From Streptomyces antimycoticus (lineage in GTDB: Bacteria; Actinomycetota; Actinomycetes; Streptomycetales; Streptomycetaceae), in NCBI RefSeq assembly GCF_005405925.1, contig NZ_BJHV01000001.1, positions 6,200,001 through 6,264,000 on the forward strand: a stretch of DNA of 64,000 nucleotides, in the 5' to 3' direction. This document shows positions 43,954-53,726 of this stretch, piece by piece. Below the pieces are notes generated by a model, which was given only the letters and a program-made list of their open reading frames with translations, was not told where the DNA came from and did no database searches. Positions within the stretch are counted from its first letter, which is position 1. Every line of letters begins with the position of its first letter. The translations under genes and the position numbers were made by a program.

Positions 43954-44897
43954 ATGATCCTCGTCACCGGAGGTCTCGGCTTCATCGGCGCCCACACCGT
44001 GCGAGCCCTGCTCGACCTGGGCGAAGACTGCGTCGTGGCCCAGCGCCGGACCCGTGAACTCCCGGCCCTACTCGCCGGAGAGCGGGTGGCGGTGGAACAG
44101 GCGGACATCACCGACCGCGACGCCCTGCTCGCGATCGGCCGCCGCCACGACATCACGGGCATCGTGCACCTGGCAGCGTCCTATCCCTGGTCCCCGGCCC
44201 CCGACGCGGCGGTCGAGGCGACGCGACAGTCGCTCGACGGACTGTTGAACATCGCGCAGGCGGCGCAGGAGTGGGGCGTGCGACGGCTGGGCGTCGCCAG
44301 CACGATCGGCGTCTACTTCGGGGTCCAGAACGACGGACCGCTCCGCGAGGACGCGCCGTTGCCCTTGAACGCGCCCGTCTCGATCCCCACCTTCAAGAAG
44401 GTCGGTGAACTGCTCAACGGTTTCCTCGCCGACACCACGGGCATGGACATGGTCAACTACGCATCTCGGGCACCTGGGGCCCGCTCGGCCACCCCGACCC
44501 GTTCTTCGCCGCCCCCGCCCTCATCCACGCCGCCGCCCGCGGCACCGCCCCGGACCTCTCCCACCTCGTGCGCCCGGCCTTCGCCGAGGACGGGATCGAC
44601 CTCAACTACGTGCGGGACACCGGCCGCGCCCTCGCCCTCCTCCAGCTCGCGGACAAGCTGAACCACCGTACGTACAACGTCGGCTCCGGCCGCGCCACGA
44701 CCAACGCCCAGCTCGCCGAAGCGATCAAAAAGGCGGCCCCCGACGCCCAGGTCGGCCTCCCCACCGGAGGCGACACACCGCCCATGGTCCTGGACATCAG
44801 CCGCCTCCAGGAAGACACCGGCTACCAGGCCGAATACGACACCGAACGAGCCGCCGACGACTACATCGCCTGGCTGCGCGCAGGCAACAAGATCTGA
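43954..44897 (+). CDS. NAD-dependent epimerase/dehydratase-like protein (frameshift at 44460)
   Basis: 314 residues after repair; one missing C at 44460/44461 converts YRISGTWGPLGHPD into a shifted read. The N-terminal NAD motif is TGGLGFIGAHT; the extended SDR signature includes ASTIGVYFG and TFKK (Lys of YxxxK changed to FxxxK). The C-terminal part holds YNVGSGRATTNAQLAEAI, typical of the sugar-nucleotide epimerase family, but the substrate is unclear. It is in an operon with the hydrolase. Confidence 0.8.
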
Positions 44898-45163
44898 CCA
44901 AGGCTCAGCGCTAAGCCGCCTTGGGGCGCGCCGCACACATGCCCGAAACGGGTCCCGGTGCACCCTCGAGCGGGAAGATCCCGTCTTCCCGAAGTCCGGG
45001 GCCTGGAACGGGTTTGTCGTCGGAAGCGGCAATGCCGCTGCGGTGGAACGGCGGGGTTGCCCTTCCGGAGCGGAGAACAGCGACGTGAGATCGATGAGAG
45101 GGTCTCTCTTTCGTTACAGGTTTCTGAAGGGGCCTGGCGTGCCGTGACCGGGCACGGCGGACC
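44898..45163. other. Intergenic region
   Basis: 265 bases between the epimerase gene and the small RID-domain gene. No gene, repeat or clear terminator was recognised. Confidence 0.4.
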
Positions 45164-45385
45164 CTACAGCTTGGTCATCTTGGCGTACGGGCTCAAGATC
45201 CGCATTTGCGCCGAGCCGAAATCCACGAGCGCCGCGATTCCCTCCTCGATGCCGATCACCCGGCCGAGGCCGTAGATGTCGTGGGTGACCTGGTCGCCCA
45301 CGGCGAAGTGCTTGGGAGCTGGTGTGGCCGGAGCCTTGAAGGGGCTGGTAGGCAGATGACGCTTCGATGCAGCATGTTTTGTCAT
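45164..45385 (-). CDS. Small CarD/RID-domain-like protein
   Basis: 73 residues. After a basic 25-residue N-terminus, the sequence HFAVGDQVTHDIYGLGRVIG, EGIAALVDFGSAQMRILSP and YAKMTKL forms a single Tudor-like domain similar to the RNA-polymerase-interacting domain of CarD. Too short for full CarD, because it lacks the DNA-binding helices. It could modulate RNA polymerase or be a stand-alone nucleic-acid-binding module. Confidence 0.7.
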   Translation of the reverse strand: MTKHAASKRHLPTSPFKAPATPAPKHFAVGDQVTHDIYGLGRVIGIEEGIAALVDFGSAQMRILSPYAKMTKL

Positions 45386-45906
45386 TGGCCCCCCAGTATG
45401 CGCCTACGTCTATCCCGTTCGCTGCGGCTGTTCACGTTCCTCTGCGCAGCATAGACCCGGACGGCACCTACCGTTTGGGAGCGAGGTTGGGCGATCAAGG
45501 GTCTGACCTGCGGACTTTCCAGCGGATGTCACCCGCCCCGGGCCATGATCGGCTCGGGGCGTTTTGGCTGGTGCCCCCGGCAGGATTCGAACCTGCGACA
45601 CCCGCTTCAGGAGTGGGATCGAATCCCTGCCGGGTGGCGCTCGGCGCTGCTACCTGGCGCTGTTTCCTCTGGCCAGCGGCGCGCTCGGTGGGTGCTCGAT
45701 CCTGCCCATGAGGGCCCGTGCCGGACAGTCCGCTCACGCATCGCGCACGCACGAAGCCGTTCGTCCGAGAGGCATAGCTGCCGCTCTGCGGCGCCAGTGC
45801 CGCGGCATCGCCACCCGCTAGGAGCAGACCGCGACCATCTACCTGGCCGACTCCACGTCGCAGGCGTCTTCCTCCGGTCCGCACGCTGATCCAAACGCCG
45901 CCCAGT
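45386..45906. other. Gene-poor region holding the att-like tRNA fragment
   Basis: 520 bases. It holds a hairpin CGCCCCG...CGGGGCG followed by TTTT (about 45534-45565), the tRNA-Arg 3'-half copy (45569-45613) and nothing else I can support. ORFs here read through the tRNA fragment and are not credible. Confidence 0.5.
45569..45613 (-). other. Partial copy of tRNA-Arg(CCT) 3' half, probable attachment site
   Basis: 45 bases identical, with one mismatch, to the 3' half of the tRNA-Arg gene at 46831-46875 (anticodon loop to CCA), in the same orientation. The 5' half is unrelated to a tRNA. Such truncated copies arise when an integrative element enters the 3' end of a tRNA gene, so this is the distal att site of a 1.26-kb segment. 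Confidence 0.7.
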
Positions 45907-46281
45907 TCACGCCTCGTCGTCCGCCGACCGTGTCAGGTACGCGTGGTTGTCCTCGATGAGGTGGTCCAGCGCGTCCCTGGCGGCGGCGAGGCCGTCGATG
46001 TCCTCGGACAGCCGGGCCCGCTCGCGACCCATGATCTCCAGTGCCTGCCGCGCCCTGTCCTCGCTCGGCTCGGCCATGCAGGGCACCATCTCGACGATGG
46101 TGCCGCTGGACATGCCCGCCGCCAGGAACGCCCGCACCAGGCGCACCCGCTGGACGTGCTCGTCTTCGTAGTGGCGCTGTCCGCTGGGCGAGCGGGAGCT
46201 GACCAGCAGGCCCTGCTCCTCGTAGTAGCGCAGCGACCGGCGGCTGACTCCCGTCCGGGCGGACAATTCACCGATGCGCAT
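45907..46281 (-). CDS. MerR-family regulator
   Basis: 124 residues from ATG46281 (GGGAGGAG upstream). MRIGELSARTGVSRRSLRYY, EEQGLL and the GQRHYEDE wing are the standard MerR DNA-binding domain. The C-terminal coiled coil ends with ALDHLIEDNHAYL. Only one Cys, so it is not a classical metal sensor. It is divergent from the EthD-like gene, inside the segment flanked by the tRNA-Arg att repeat. Confidence 0.87.
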   Translation of the reverse strand: MRIGELSARTGVSRRSLRYYEEQGLLVSSRSPSGQRHYEDEHVQRVRLVRAFLAAGMSSGTIVEMVPCMAEPSEDRARQALEIMGRERARLSEDIDGLAAARDALDHLIEDNHAYLTRSADDEA

Positions 46282-46348
46282 GCCGAACTCCTCCCATGCT
46301 CCTGGCTCACTTGCCCCTGACATCCATGTGAGCTTTTAGGTTAACTCC

Positions 46349-46684
46349 ATGCTGAAGCTCATCTTCATGATCAACCGCGTCGAGGGAATGTCGTACGAGC
46401 GTTTTGTCGAGCACCACCGGGATCGGCACGCGCCGCTGTTCACTTCCATCCCGGAGGCGGAGCGCTACGTGCGCAAGTACACCGTGTCCCACCCGGTCCC
46501 CGCCGAGAACTACCCGCCCCGGGCCTACGACGGCCTGACGGAAATCTGGTTCGAGGACTGGGAGGACCACGACGCCTTCTTCGCCTCCGACAACTACCGG
46601 ACGCTGGTCAACCCCGACGAAGCACGCTTCATCGACATGGACTCGGTGGCCGTGATGGTCACCGAGGAGAGGGAGGTCATCTGA
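46349..46684 (+). CDS. EthD-domain protein
   Basis: 111 residues: LIFMINRVEGMSYERFVEHH and RDRHAPLF are the EthD signature with its His residues; LTEIWFEDWEDHDAFFAS follows. EthD proteins are small ferredoxin-like dimers linked to ether degradation or polyketide tailoring. It is probably regulated by the divergent MerR 67 bases away, and both may be cargo of the tRNA-flanked segment. Confidence 0.82.
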   Translation: MLKLIFMINRVEGMSYERFVEHHRDRHAPLFTSIPEAERYVRKYTVSHPVPAENYPPRAYDGLTEIWFEDWEDHDAFFASDNYRTLVNPDEARFIDMDSVAVMVTEEREVI

Positions 46685-46755
46685 CGGACCGACTCGGATG
46701 TGGCTGATCCGTTGGGAGATATTCGGGAGATCAACTCCCCGTCCGCTCACGCAAA

Positions 46756-46782
46756 CGGCCCCGGACGCGGAGTCCGAGGCCG
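46756..46782. terminator. Hairpin downstream of the EthD gene and of tRNA-Arg
   Basis: CGGCCCCGGAC (46756-46766) and GTCCGAGGCCG (46772-46782) form a stem with one mismatch. A second hairpin, CCTGGGGG-ATAA-CCCCAGG (46796-46814), lies between it and the tRNA 3' end. Confidence 0.5.
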
Positions 46783-46830
46783 AATAGGGCGCCTCCCTGG
46801 GGGATAACCCCAGGTCAGCGATGTTCTGCA

Positions 46831-46906
46831 TGGTGCCCCCGGCAGGATTCGAACCTGCGACACCCGCTTTAGGAGAGCGGTGCTCTATCCCCTGAGCTAC
46901 GGAGGC
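46831..46906 (-). tRNA. tRNA-Arg (anticodon CCT)
   Basis: 76 bases, including an encoded CCA. The acceptor stem GCCTCCG pairs at the 3' end; the D arm has AGCTCAGGGGATAGAGC; the anticodon stem CCGCT/AGCGG encloses CTCCTAA (anticodon CCT); the T arm is CAGGTTCGAATCCTG. Its 3' half is duplicated at 45569-45613. Confidence 0.95.
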
Positions 46907-47026
46907 CCGGCGTCAGGGCGGCATGGTGGTGCCGCCGCGTCGCACCGCCACAGTGTAGCGGGTCGTGCACTTGGATCGTTTCGGGTGCTCCGGGCCGCCG
47001 AAGGCTTGGGCCCGGGGTGCCCCCGG

Positions 47027-47130
47027 CCCCGAGCCCCGGCCCGCAGCCTTGGCCCGGAGCCTTGGCCCGCAGCCTTGGCCCGGAGCCTTGGCCCGCAGCC
47101 CTGGCCCCGAGCCCCGGCCCGCAGCCCTGG
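47027..47130. repeat. 13-bp tandem repeat array downstream of desD
   Basis: Eight units of the type CCCGCAGCCTTGG and CCCGGAGCCTTGG, alternating to a 26-bp higher-order period. The array ends 21 bases before the desD stop. The surrounding region 46907-47151 holds no gene. Confidence 0.75.
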
Positions 47131-47151
47131 CCCGGAGGGCCACCGGCCGTC

Positions 47152-48942
47152 TCAGTCGGCCGCTCGGCCCAATCCCGCGATCGGGTTCCTCAGCGTGCCG
47201 ATCAGTTGCAGTGCCCCCGCCGGGTCCTGGAGGTCGACCATCTCCCGGTTGTTGCGGAGCTGGAGGCGGTTGAGGCAGGAGAGGGCGAAGTCCTCGGTGA
47301 ACATGTCGTACTGGGCGAATTTGTCCGCCAGGTGGGGGGCGGATCGTTGGTAGGACAGGACGGAGTCGGCGACCGTCTGCCAGAAGGTGTCCTCCTCCAG
47401 GAGGCCCTCGGTGACCAGGATGCCGTTGAGGAAGCGGAGGAAGCAGTCGAAGACGTCGGTGAAGATCGAGAGGAGTTTCTTGTCTTCGGGGACGTCCACG
47501 CGGATGCGTTCGACGGTCGGGGGGAGGACCGCGGTGGGGTCCATGACGGCGATTTCCTCGGCGATGTCCTTGAAGATCACGCGCTGGACGGCGCCATCCT
47601 CGATCACCAGGATGACGTTCTCGCCGTGCGGCATGAAGACCAGGTCGTAGGCGTAGAAGCTGTGCAGCACCGGGGTGAGGTAGGCGTCCAGGTAGCGGCG
47701 CAGCCAGGTGGCGGGGGTGAGGCCGGATTCCTCGATGAGGGCGCTGACGAAGGAGGCGCCGTCGGGGTCGGTGTGGAGGAGGGACGCCATGGTGGCCAGG
47801 CGCTGGCCGGGTTCCAGGGTCGGGACGGGGCTCTCGCGCCACAGGGCGGCGAGCATCTTGCGGTACGGCGAGCCCTTCGCGGTGGCGGCCTCGTACTGGC
47901 GGTGGTGGTAGCCGATGGCGGCTCGTTCCCGGATGATCGAGAAGCCGCAGGACCGGAAGGTGTCGTCGGCGGAGACCAGGCCGGCCAGCCAGTCGTTGAT
48001 GGCCGGGGTCGCCTCCATGTAGGCGGCCGAGAGGCCCCGCATGAAGCCCATGTTGAGGACCGACAGCGCGGTTTTCACATAGTGCTTGGACGGGTCGCTG
48101 GTGTTGAAGAAGGTGCGGATCGACTGCTGGGCGAGGTGCTCGTCGTCGCCGGGGCCCAGGCACACCAGATGCTGCCGGGCGACCTCCGCGGCGAAGCTGA
48201 CCGACAGCTTGTTCCACCACTGCCAGGGGTGCACCGGCAGCAGGTGGTAGTCGGCCGGGTCCAGGCCGAGGTCGGTGAGGGTCTGCGCGAAGCGGGCCCG
48301 GGTCTGCTCGCTCAGTTCGGAGTGGATCAGGGCGTCGTAGTCCAGGTCCGCGGAGGTGGTGAAGGTGGAGCGGTCGCGGCGGGCGGCGAGCCAGATCAGG
48401 TGAACGGGGCTCGCGGTCTCGGGGGCGTACGAGAGGTATTCGTGGATGCCGAAGCCGAGGCGGCCGTTGTTGGCGACGAAGCAGGGATGGCCCTCGGTCA
48501 TCCCCGTCTCGATCTCCTGGAAGCCGGATTTGGCCAGCTGGGCGGCGCCCACCGGCTCGCCGGCCAGTTTGAAGGCCGTACCGGAGAGGGTGGAGCTGAT
48601 CTCCTCGAGGTAGACGGGGAGGACGTCCTCGCTCAGGCCCAGCCGCTCGCTCAGCTCGATGAAGAAGTCCAGGGCGTCCAGCGGGAGTTCGGTGCCGGTC
48701 CGGTCGTGGCGGGTGATGCTGTCCGCCTCGACCAGCCAGTGGTCCAGGGAGAGCACCCGGGCGGCGAAGCGGTAGGTCACCGCCCCGTCGTCGCTGGTCA
48801 CCGCGTAGCGGCCGTCGGGGCCGAGCTCGGGGGCGAGCAGGCGCTCGTGGGTGAACTCGGCGAGGGCCTTGCGGATGAGGAGGCGGCCCGCCCGGTCCCA
48901 CAGGTCGGGGGTGAGGTGGGCGACGGCGTCGCGGGGGCTCAT
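47152..48942 (-). CDS. desD: DesD, NIS desferrioxamine synthetase
   Basis: 596 residues. IucA/IucC-family NRPS-independent siderophore synthetase: it activates N-hydroxy-N-succinylcadaverine with ATP, trimerises it and closes the ring, making desferrioxamine E or B. GIHEYLSYAPE, HPWQWWNKLS, KTALSVLNMGFMRGLS and YDLVFMPHGENVILV are family motifs. Last gene of the des operon; it overlaps desC by four bases. Confidence 0.95.
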   Translation of the reverse strand: MSPRDAVAHLTPDLWDRAGRLLIRKALAEFTHERLLAPELGPDGRYAVTSDDGAVTYRFAARVLSLDHWLVEADSITRHDRTGTELPLDALDFFIELSERLGLSEDVLPVYLEEISSTLSGTAFKLAGEPVGAAQLAKSGFQEIETGMTEGHPCFVANNGRLGFGIHEYLSYAPETASPVHLIWLAARRDRSTFTTSADLDYDALIHSELSEQTRARFAQTLTDLGLDPADYHLLPVHPWQWWNKLSVSFAAEVARQHLVCLGPGDDEHLAQQSIRTFFNTSDPSKHYVKTALSVLNMGFMRGLSAAYMEATPAINDWLAGLVSADDTFRSCGFSIIRERAAIGYHHRQYEAATAKGSPYRKMLAALWRESPVPTLEPGQRLATMASLLHTDPDGASFVSALIEESGLTPATWLRRYLDAYLTPVLHSFYAYDLVFMPHGENVILVIEDGAVQRVIFKDIAEEIAVMDPTAVLPPTVERIRVDVPEDKKLLSIFTDVFDCFLRFLNGILVTEGLLEEDTFWQTVADSVLSYQRSAPHLADKFAQYDMFTEDFALSCLNRLQLRNNREMVDLQDPAGALQLIGTLRNPIAGLGRAAD

Positions 48943-49538
48943 CGGGTCACTCCTTGGACGGCGCGGGCGGCGAGGGCGGTGCGGGCGGCCTCGAACCGCT
49001 CGCGGGTGCAGACGCTGAGGCAGGCGTCCTTCTCGGGTTTGGCGATCTGCTCGACGATCTCGAAGCCGACGGCCGCGTTGAGCGCGTGCACCGCCGCGTT
49101 GCGCACATCGGGCTCGACGACGACGCGCCGGACGTGCGGATCGGCGAAGCAGAACTCCATGACGACGGTGATCACGGCCAGCGTGAAGCCGTGCACCGGG
49201 GTGTCGGTCGGTGCGCAGAGGAAGTGCATGCCGACGTCGCCGGGCCGGGCGGGGTAGAGCCCCTCGAGTTCCACCCGCGACGGGTCGTAGCGCTCGGCCA
49301 GGAACGCCGGGCGTCCCTCGTGCAGGCCGATGAACGCGTCATGGTGCGGATGCTCGTGGATCCGGCGGTACTCGGCGGCGACCTCCGCCTCGTCCGCGCC
49401 CTGCATCATCCAGTAGGACGCCTTGGGGTGGGTCACCCAGTCGTGCAGCAGCCCGGCGTCGGCCGCCGGGTCCAGGGCGCGCAGGGTGAAGGTGCCCAGG
49501 CGGGCGTCCGTGTGCTCGAAAACCGGCGACGGTGTCAT
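48939..49538 (-). CDS. desC: DesC, N-hydroxycadaverine acyltransferase
   Basis: 199 residues. GNAT fold of the RhbD/AlcB type; [24 protein letters not shown] and GDVGMHFL are seen. It acylates N-hydroxycadaverine with succinyl- or acetyl-CoA. It overlaps the desB stop by four bases and the desD start by four bases. Confidence 0.93.
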   Translation of the reverse strand: MTPSPVFEHTDARLGTFTLRALDPAADAGLLHDWVTHPKASYWMMQGADEAEVAAEYRRIHEHPHHDAFIGLHEGRPAFLAERYDPSRVELEGLYPARPGDVGMHFLCAPTDTPVHGFTLAVITVVMEFCFADPHVRRVVVEPDVRNAAVHALNAAVGFEIVEQIAKPEKDACLSVCTRERFEAARTALAARAVQGVTR

Positions 49539-50842
49539 GCGATGGCTCCTTCCGGTGCGCCGAACTCCTGGAAGGCGATGGACTTCTCCACCGGGTAGTG
49601 CTCCCGCCCCAGCAGCTCACGGATGATCCACGAGTTGCGGTACGGGCCCATGCCCAGGTCCGGGGAGGTCAGGCTGTGGGCGTGGGTGGCGCCGTTCTGG
49701 AGGAAGATGCCACGCCCGGTGGTGTCGATGCTGTAGTTGCGGGCGACGTCGAAGCGGCCGTGGCCGTCCCAGCGGATGCGGTCGCGTACCGGGTCCAGGA
49801 AGGCGGGCACCTGGTAGCGGTAGCCGGTGGCCAGGACGAGCCCGTGGGTGGTGAGCGAGAAGTCCCGCTCCTGCTCCGCATGGCGCAGCCCCAGGGTGTA
49901 CGTGCCGGACAGATCGTCGTACTCCGCGTCGGTGAGCGCGGTGTTGGTCAGCAGCCGCGTGGGCACCGGGCCGCTCACGCTCTTCTGGTACAGGAGGTCG
50001 TAGATGCCGTTGATGAGGTCGGCGTCGATCCCCTTGAACAGGCCCTTCTGGTCACCCTCCAGCCGGTAGCGGGTGTCCTCGGGGAGCGCGTGGAAGTAGT
50101 CCACGTACTCGGGCGAGGTCATCTCCAGGGTGAGTTTGGTGTACTCCAGCGGGAAGAAGCGCGGGGAGCGGGTCACCCAGTTCAGCCGGTAGCCGTGGGT
50201 GTCGATGTCGGCGAGCAGATCCTGGTAGATCTCGGCCGCGCTCTGGCCGCTGCCGACGATGGTGATGGACTCCTTGGACTGCAGCGCCTCCTTGTTCCCC
50301 AGGTAGTCCGTGTTGTGCACCAGATCGCCGTCCAGGCCGCGGCACACCTCGGGGAGGAACGGCGGGGTGCCGGTGCCCAGCACCAGATGGCGGGCCCGGT
50401 GGGTGGTGGTCTCGCCGGTGGCGGGACGCAGGGCGCGCACCGTGTAGAGGCCGTCGTCCTCGTCGTACTCGACGCTCGTCACCTCGTGGCCGAAGCGGAC
50501 GGACGAGAGCTTCGCGGCGGCCCAGCGGCAGTAGTCGTTGTACTCGGCGCGCAGCGGATAGAAGATCTCGCGGATGTAGAAGGAGTACAGCCGCCCGGAT
50601 TCCTTCAGGTAGTTGAGGAAGGAGTACGGGGAGGTGGGGTCGGCCAGCGTCACCAGGTCGGCCATGAACGGGGTCTGCAGGGTGACGCCGTCCAGCAGCA
50701 TGCCCGGGTGCCAGTCGAACTCGGGCTTGCCCTCCAGGAACAGCCCGTCGAGTTCCTCGATCGGCTCGGTCAGGCAGGCAAGGCCCAGGTTGTAGGGGCC
50801 GAGCCCGACCGCGATGAAGTCATGGGTGTGCGGGGTGGGCAC
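49535..50842 (-). CDS. desB: DesB, cadaverine N-monooxygenase
   Basis: 435 residues from GTG50842 (GGAGACC upstream). Flavin N-hydroxylase: FAD motif [15 protein letters not shown] motif [11 protein letters not shown] and the C-terminal GYRYQVP, as in lysine and ornithine N-monooxygenases. It hydroxylates cadaverine. 26 bases after desA. Confidence 0.94.
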   Translation of the reverse strand: MPTPHTHDFIAVGLGPYNLGLACLTEPIEELDGLFLEGKPEFDWHPGMLLDGVTLQTPFMADLVTLADPTSPYSFLNYLKESGRLYSFYIREIFYPLRAEYNDYCRWAAAKLSSVRFGHEVTSVEYDEDDGLYTVRALRPATGETTTHRARHLVLGTGTPPFLPEVCRGLDGDLVHNTDYLGNKEALQSKESITIVGSGQSAAEIYQDLLADIDTHGYRLNWVTRSPRFFPLEYTKLTLEMTSPEYVDYFHALPEDTRYRLEGDQKGLFKGIDADLINGIYDLLYQKSVSGPVPTRLLTNTALTDAEYDDLSGTYTLGLRHAEQERDFSLTTHGLVLATGYRYQVPAFLDPVRDRIRWDGHGRFDVARNYSIDTTGRGIFLQNGATHAHSLTSPDLGMGPYRNSWIIRELLGREHYPVEKSIAFQEFGAPEGAIA

Positions 50843-50868
50843 GAGGGTCTCCGGCGGGGTGAAGGGGC

Positions 50869-52455
50869 TCAACTGGCGCGCGAGTGGCGGGGGCCGCTGA
50901 GTTCGGGCTCGATGTGCAGGGCCAGATACTGACCGGCGTGCTCGGCGAGGAGGTCGAGCACAAACGCGATGTCGCTCAGCGAGGTCTCCGGGTTGAGCAG
51001 GGTGAACTTGAGGTAGTGACGGCCGTCGACGACGGTTCCGGCGACGACCGCCGCACCGGAGGCGGCCAGCGCCTCGCGGGCGTGCAGATTGGCCCGGTCG
51101 ACGAGGTCCGGGTCGCCCGGCCCGTCGGTCGGCGGTACGTAGCGGAAGACGAGCGTGGACAGCTGGGGCTGGGTGACGACCTCGTAGCGCGGATCGGTGT
51201 CCAGCAGGGCCCATGCCTCGGCGGCCCGGTCCACCACCTCGTCGAAGAGGGCACCCACGGCGTCCGCGCCCATGATCCGCAGCGTCAGCCACAGCTTGAG
51301 CGCGTCGAAGCGGCGGGTGGTCTGGATGGACTTGTCCACCTGGTTGGGGATGAGGTTCCGGGCGCTGCGCTCGGGGTTGAGATAGTCGGCGTGGTACGTG
51401 GCGTGGCCGAGCGTGGCGCGGTCGCGGACCAGGACGGCGCTGGAGCTGACCGGCTGGAAGAAGGACTTGTGGTAGTCCACCGTCACCGAGTCGGCGCGCT
51501 CGATGCCGTCGAGCAGCCCGCGGCGGGTGGGGGAGGCCAGCAGTCCGCAGCCGTACGCGGCGTCCACATGCATCCAGGTGCCGTGCCGGTCGCACAGCTC
51601 GGCGATCTCGGGCAGCGGGTCGATGGAGCCGAAGTCGGTGGTGCCCGCGGTGGCCACGACGGCCATGACGATCAGGCCCTCACGACGGCAGCGGTTCAGC
51701 TCATGGGCGAGGGCGACGGTCCGCATCCGGCGGTCCTGGTCGCAGGGGACCGGGACGACGGCCTCGTAGCCGAGCCCCAGGATGGCGGCGGCCTTCTGGA
51801 TGGAGAAGTGGCTGGCCTGGGAGGTGAGGATGCGCAGCCGCGGCAGGATCGCGGATTTGGCGACCGTCTCGCCGGACGCGGCGGCCTCCTTCTCCACCAG
51901 CGTGCACGCCTCGTCGCGGGCGAGCAGCATCGCCTGCAGATTGGACTGGGTGCCGCCGCTGGTGAAGATGCCGTCCGCGGCCTCGCCGAGGCCGATGCGC
52001 TCGGTGGTCCAGTCGATCAGCCGGCGCTCGATGAGGGTGCCGCCCGCACTCTGGTCCCAGGTGTCCAGGGAGGAGTTGATGGCGGAGAGGACGGTCTCGC
52101 CCAGCAGTGCGGGGATCACCACGGGGCAGTTGAGGTGGGCGAGATAGCGCGGGTGGTGGAAGTAGACGGCGTCCTTGAGGTAGACGCTCTCCAGCTCCTT
52201 GAGCGCGGCGTCCGGATCGCCGAGCGGCCGCTCCAGGTCGATTCCGGAGATCTCGGGGGCGAGTTCGGCGGGGGTGACGCCGGTGAAGGGGCGCTCGGTG
52301 CGGGCGACGGTGGAGGCCACCAGGCCGACGCCGTCGGTCACGGAGCGCCGATAGCGTTCCGCCGTACGGCCGTTGAACAGGTGGGCCCTGCCATCCGCCG
52401 CCCCGGGTATCGGCTCCGGCGACGGGTCCTCAGCGGTCTGCGCGAGGAAACTCAC
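50869..52455 (-). CDS. desA: DesA, PLP-dependent lysine decarboxylase
   Basis: 528 residues. Group II PLP decarboxylase: [22 protein letters not shown] (PLP ring stacking) and DYHKSFFQP (Schiff-base lysine). It makes cadaverine from lysine, the first step of ferrioxamine synthesis. The 319-base gap upstream lacks an intact iron box (see the findings). Confidence 0.95.
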   Translation of the reverse strand: MSFLAQTAEDPSPEPIPGAADGRAHLFNGRTAERYRRSVTDGVGLVASTVARTERPFTGVTPAELAPEISGIDLERPLGDPDAALKELESVYLKDAVYFHHPRYLAHLNCPVVIPALLGETVLSAINSSLDTWDQSAGGTLIERRLIDWTTERIGLGEAADGIFTSGGTQSNLQAMLLARDEACTLVEKEAAASGETVAKSAILPRLRILTSQASHFSIQKAAAILGLGYEAVVPVPCDQDRRMRTVALAHELNRCRREGLIVMAVVATAGTTDFGSIDPLPEIAELCDRHGTWMHVDAAYGCGLLASPTRRGLLDGIERADSVTVDYHKSFFQPVSSSAVLVRDRATLGHATYHADYLNPERSARNLIPNQVDKSIQTTRRFDALKLWLTLRIMGADAVGALFDEVVDRAAEAWALLDTDPRYEVVTQPQLSTLVFRYVPPTDGPGDPDLVDRANLHAREALAASGAAVVAGTVVDGRHYLKFTLLNPETSLSDIAFVLDLLAEHAGQYLALHIEPELSGPRHSRAS

Positions 52456-52774
52456 GGTCTGTCCCTTCTGGAAATGAGCATGCGGGCGTGCGGAGGGCGC
52501 GGGGCGCGGGCATGCGGCTGGTGGGGGGAGCGGCGGCCCACGGCCTGACGGCCCGATGGGCGTGCGGGGGCGCTGGACGCGGCGACAGGGCGCGTGGGGG
52601 CGCGCCGAGCGGTTGGCCGCCCGTCGTCCAGGGGTCGGTCTCGCGGTCCCGTAGCGGGATTCGGTTATAGGGGCTCAGTTATGAGGATTCAGCTGTGGGG
52701 ATTCGTGATTCGGGATTCGAGGTTCGGGATTCCGGATTCGGTGGTGCGGAGCCGGTCCGGTACGGAGATGGGGA
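52456..52774. other. desF-desA spacer with a degenerate iron-box-like site and GATTC repeats
   Basis: 319 bases without a gene. At 52660-52682 TTCGGTTA and GGCTCA resemble the two halves of the DmdR1/IdeR box separated by four extra bases. At 52655-52740 several copies of GGGATTCG and variants form a loose repeat array. Upstream (52490-52650) is only GC-rich sequence. Confidence 0.5.
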
Positions 52775-53665
52775 TCAGTCGTCGGTCGCGGGGCCGGTGC
52801 CCGACACGGCTTCCTCGACGAGCTGTTCCTCACAGGTGCCCAGGCGCCAGTAGCCGGTGAAGGTCACGGCCTTGCGGTGGAAGCCGCGTTCGCGCACCAG
52901 ATGGCGGCGCAGCTCCTTGACGGTCCCGGCCTCGCCCGCGATCCAGGCGTACGGCGTGCCGGAGGGCAGCTCGGTGGTACCCACGGCGTTCAGCAGCAGC
53001 GCGGAGCGCGGGGTGCCGGGGGCCACGGCGTCCCGGACCAGCCAGGTGATCTCGGCTTTCGCCGCGGTGCGCAGCTCCTGCATGTCCTCGGCGTGCTGGA
53101 CCTCGAGCCACACCTTGGCGGGCAGGTCGGCGGGCAGCCATTCGAGGATGCCCGCGATGGCGGGCAGCGCGGTCTCGTCGCCGGTGATCAGCACCCAGTC
53201 GGTGCCGGACGGCGGCCGGAAGTCGACACCGCCGTTGTCCTCCACGACCGGGCCCAGCAGGGTCACGCGGTCGCCCGCCTCGGCGCGTGCGGCCCAGCGG
53301 GCGGCCGGGCCGCTGTCGTCGTGCAGCGCGAAGTCCACGTCGATCTCGTCCGGGTCGTGGCGCTGCCGGCGCACCGTGTACGAGCGCATGATGCCGCGTT
53401 CGGCCGAGTCCATCGCCCGCCAGGTGGCGAACCAGCCTTCCCCCGCCTCGACCGGGACCACCGGGGCACTCTGGCCGGGGTGCGGCAGGAACAGTTTGAA
53501 GCGCTGGTCGCGGCCTCCGCTGGTGAAGTCCTTCAGACAGGCGCCGCCGAAGGTGATCCGTGCCATGGACGGTCCGAGCGGGCGGGTCCGTACGACCCGC
53601 GCGTCGAAGAAGCGGAACGGAACGGCGGTGGTGGCGGGGGCGGTCGTGGTGGCTGCGGTGGTCAT
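52775..53665 (-). CDS. desF: DesF, siderophore-interacting flavin reductase
   Basis: 296 residues. SIP/ViuB family: FAD-binding MRSYTVRRQ, PPSGTDWVLITGDETALPAI and the TGYWRLG C-terminus. It reduces ferric ferrioxamine to release iron inside the cell. Second gene of the des cluster, in the S. coelicolor order. Confidence 0.92.
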   Translation of the reverse strand: MTTAATTTAPATTAVPFRFFDARVVRTRPLGPSMARITFGGACLKDFTSGGRDQRFKLFLPHPGQSAPVVPVEAGEGWFATWRAMDSAERGIMRSYTVRRQRHDPDEIDVDFALHDDSGPAARWAARAEAGDRVTLLGPVVEDNGGVDFRPPSGTDWVLITGDETALPAIAGILEWLPADLPAKVWLEVQHAEDMQELRTAAKAEITWLVRDAVAPGTPRSALLLNAVGTTELPSGTPYAWIAGEAGTVKELRRHLVRERGFHRKAVTFTGYWRLGTCEEQLVEEAVSGTGPATDD

Positions 53666-53726
53666 GGCAGGGGGTCTTCCCTTCGCTTGCCGTGGGGAGG
53701 CCGGGCCGGCCGGTCGCGCTGACCGT

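Noticed and set aside
45410..45711. Small ORFs across the tRNA fragment (for example reading VRILPGAP)
   Set aside because: These are translations of tRNA sequence, a frequent false gene call.
47027..47130. Regular repeats as a CRISPR array or replication iterons
   Set aside because: Units are 13 bases, contiguous and highly GC-rich, with no spacers, no cas and no replication gene.
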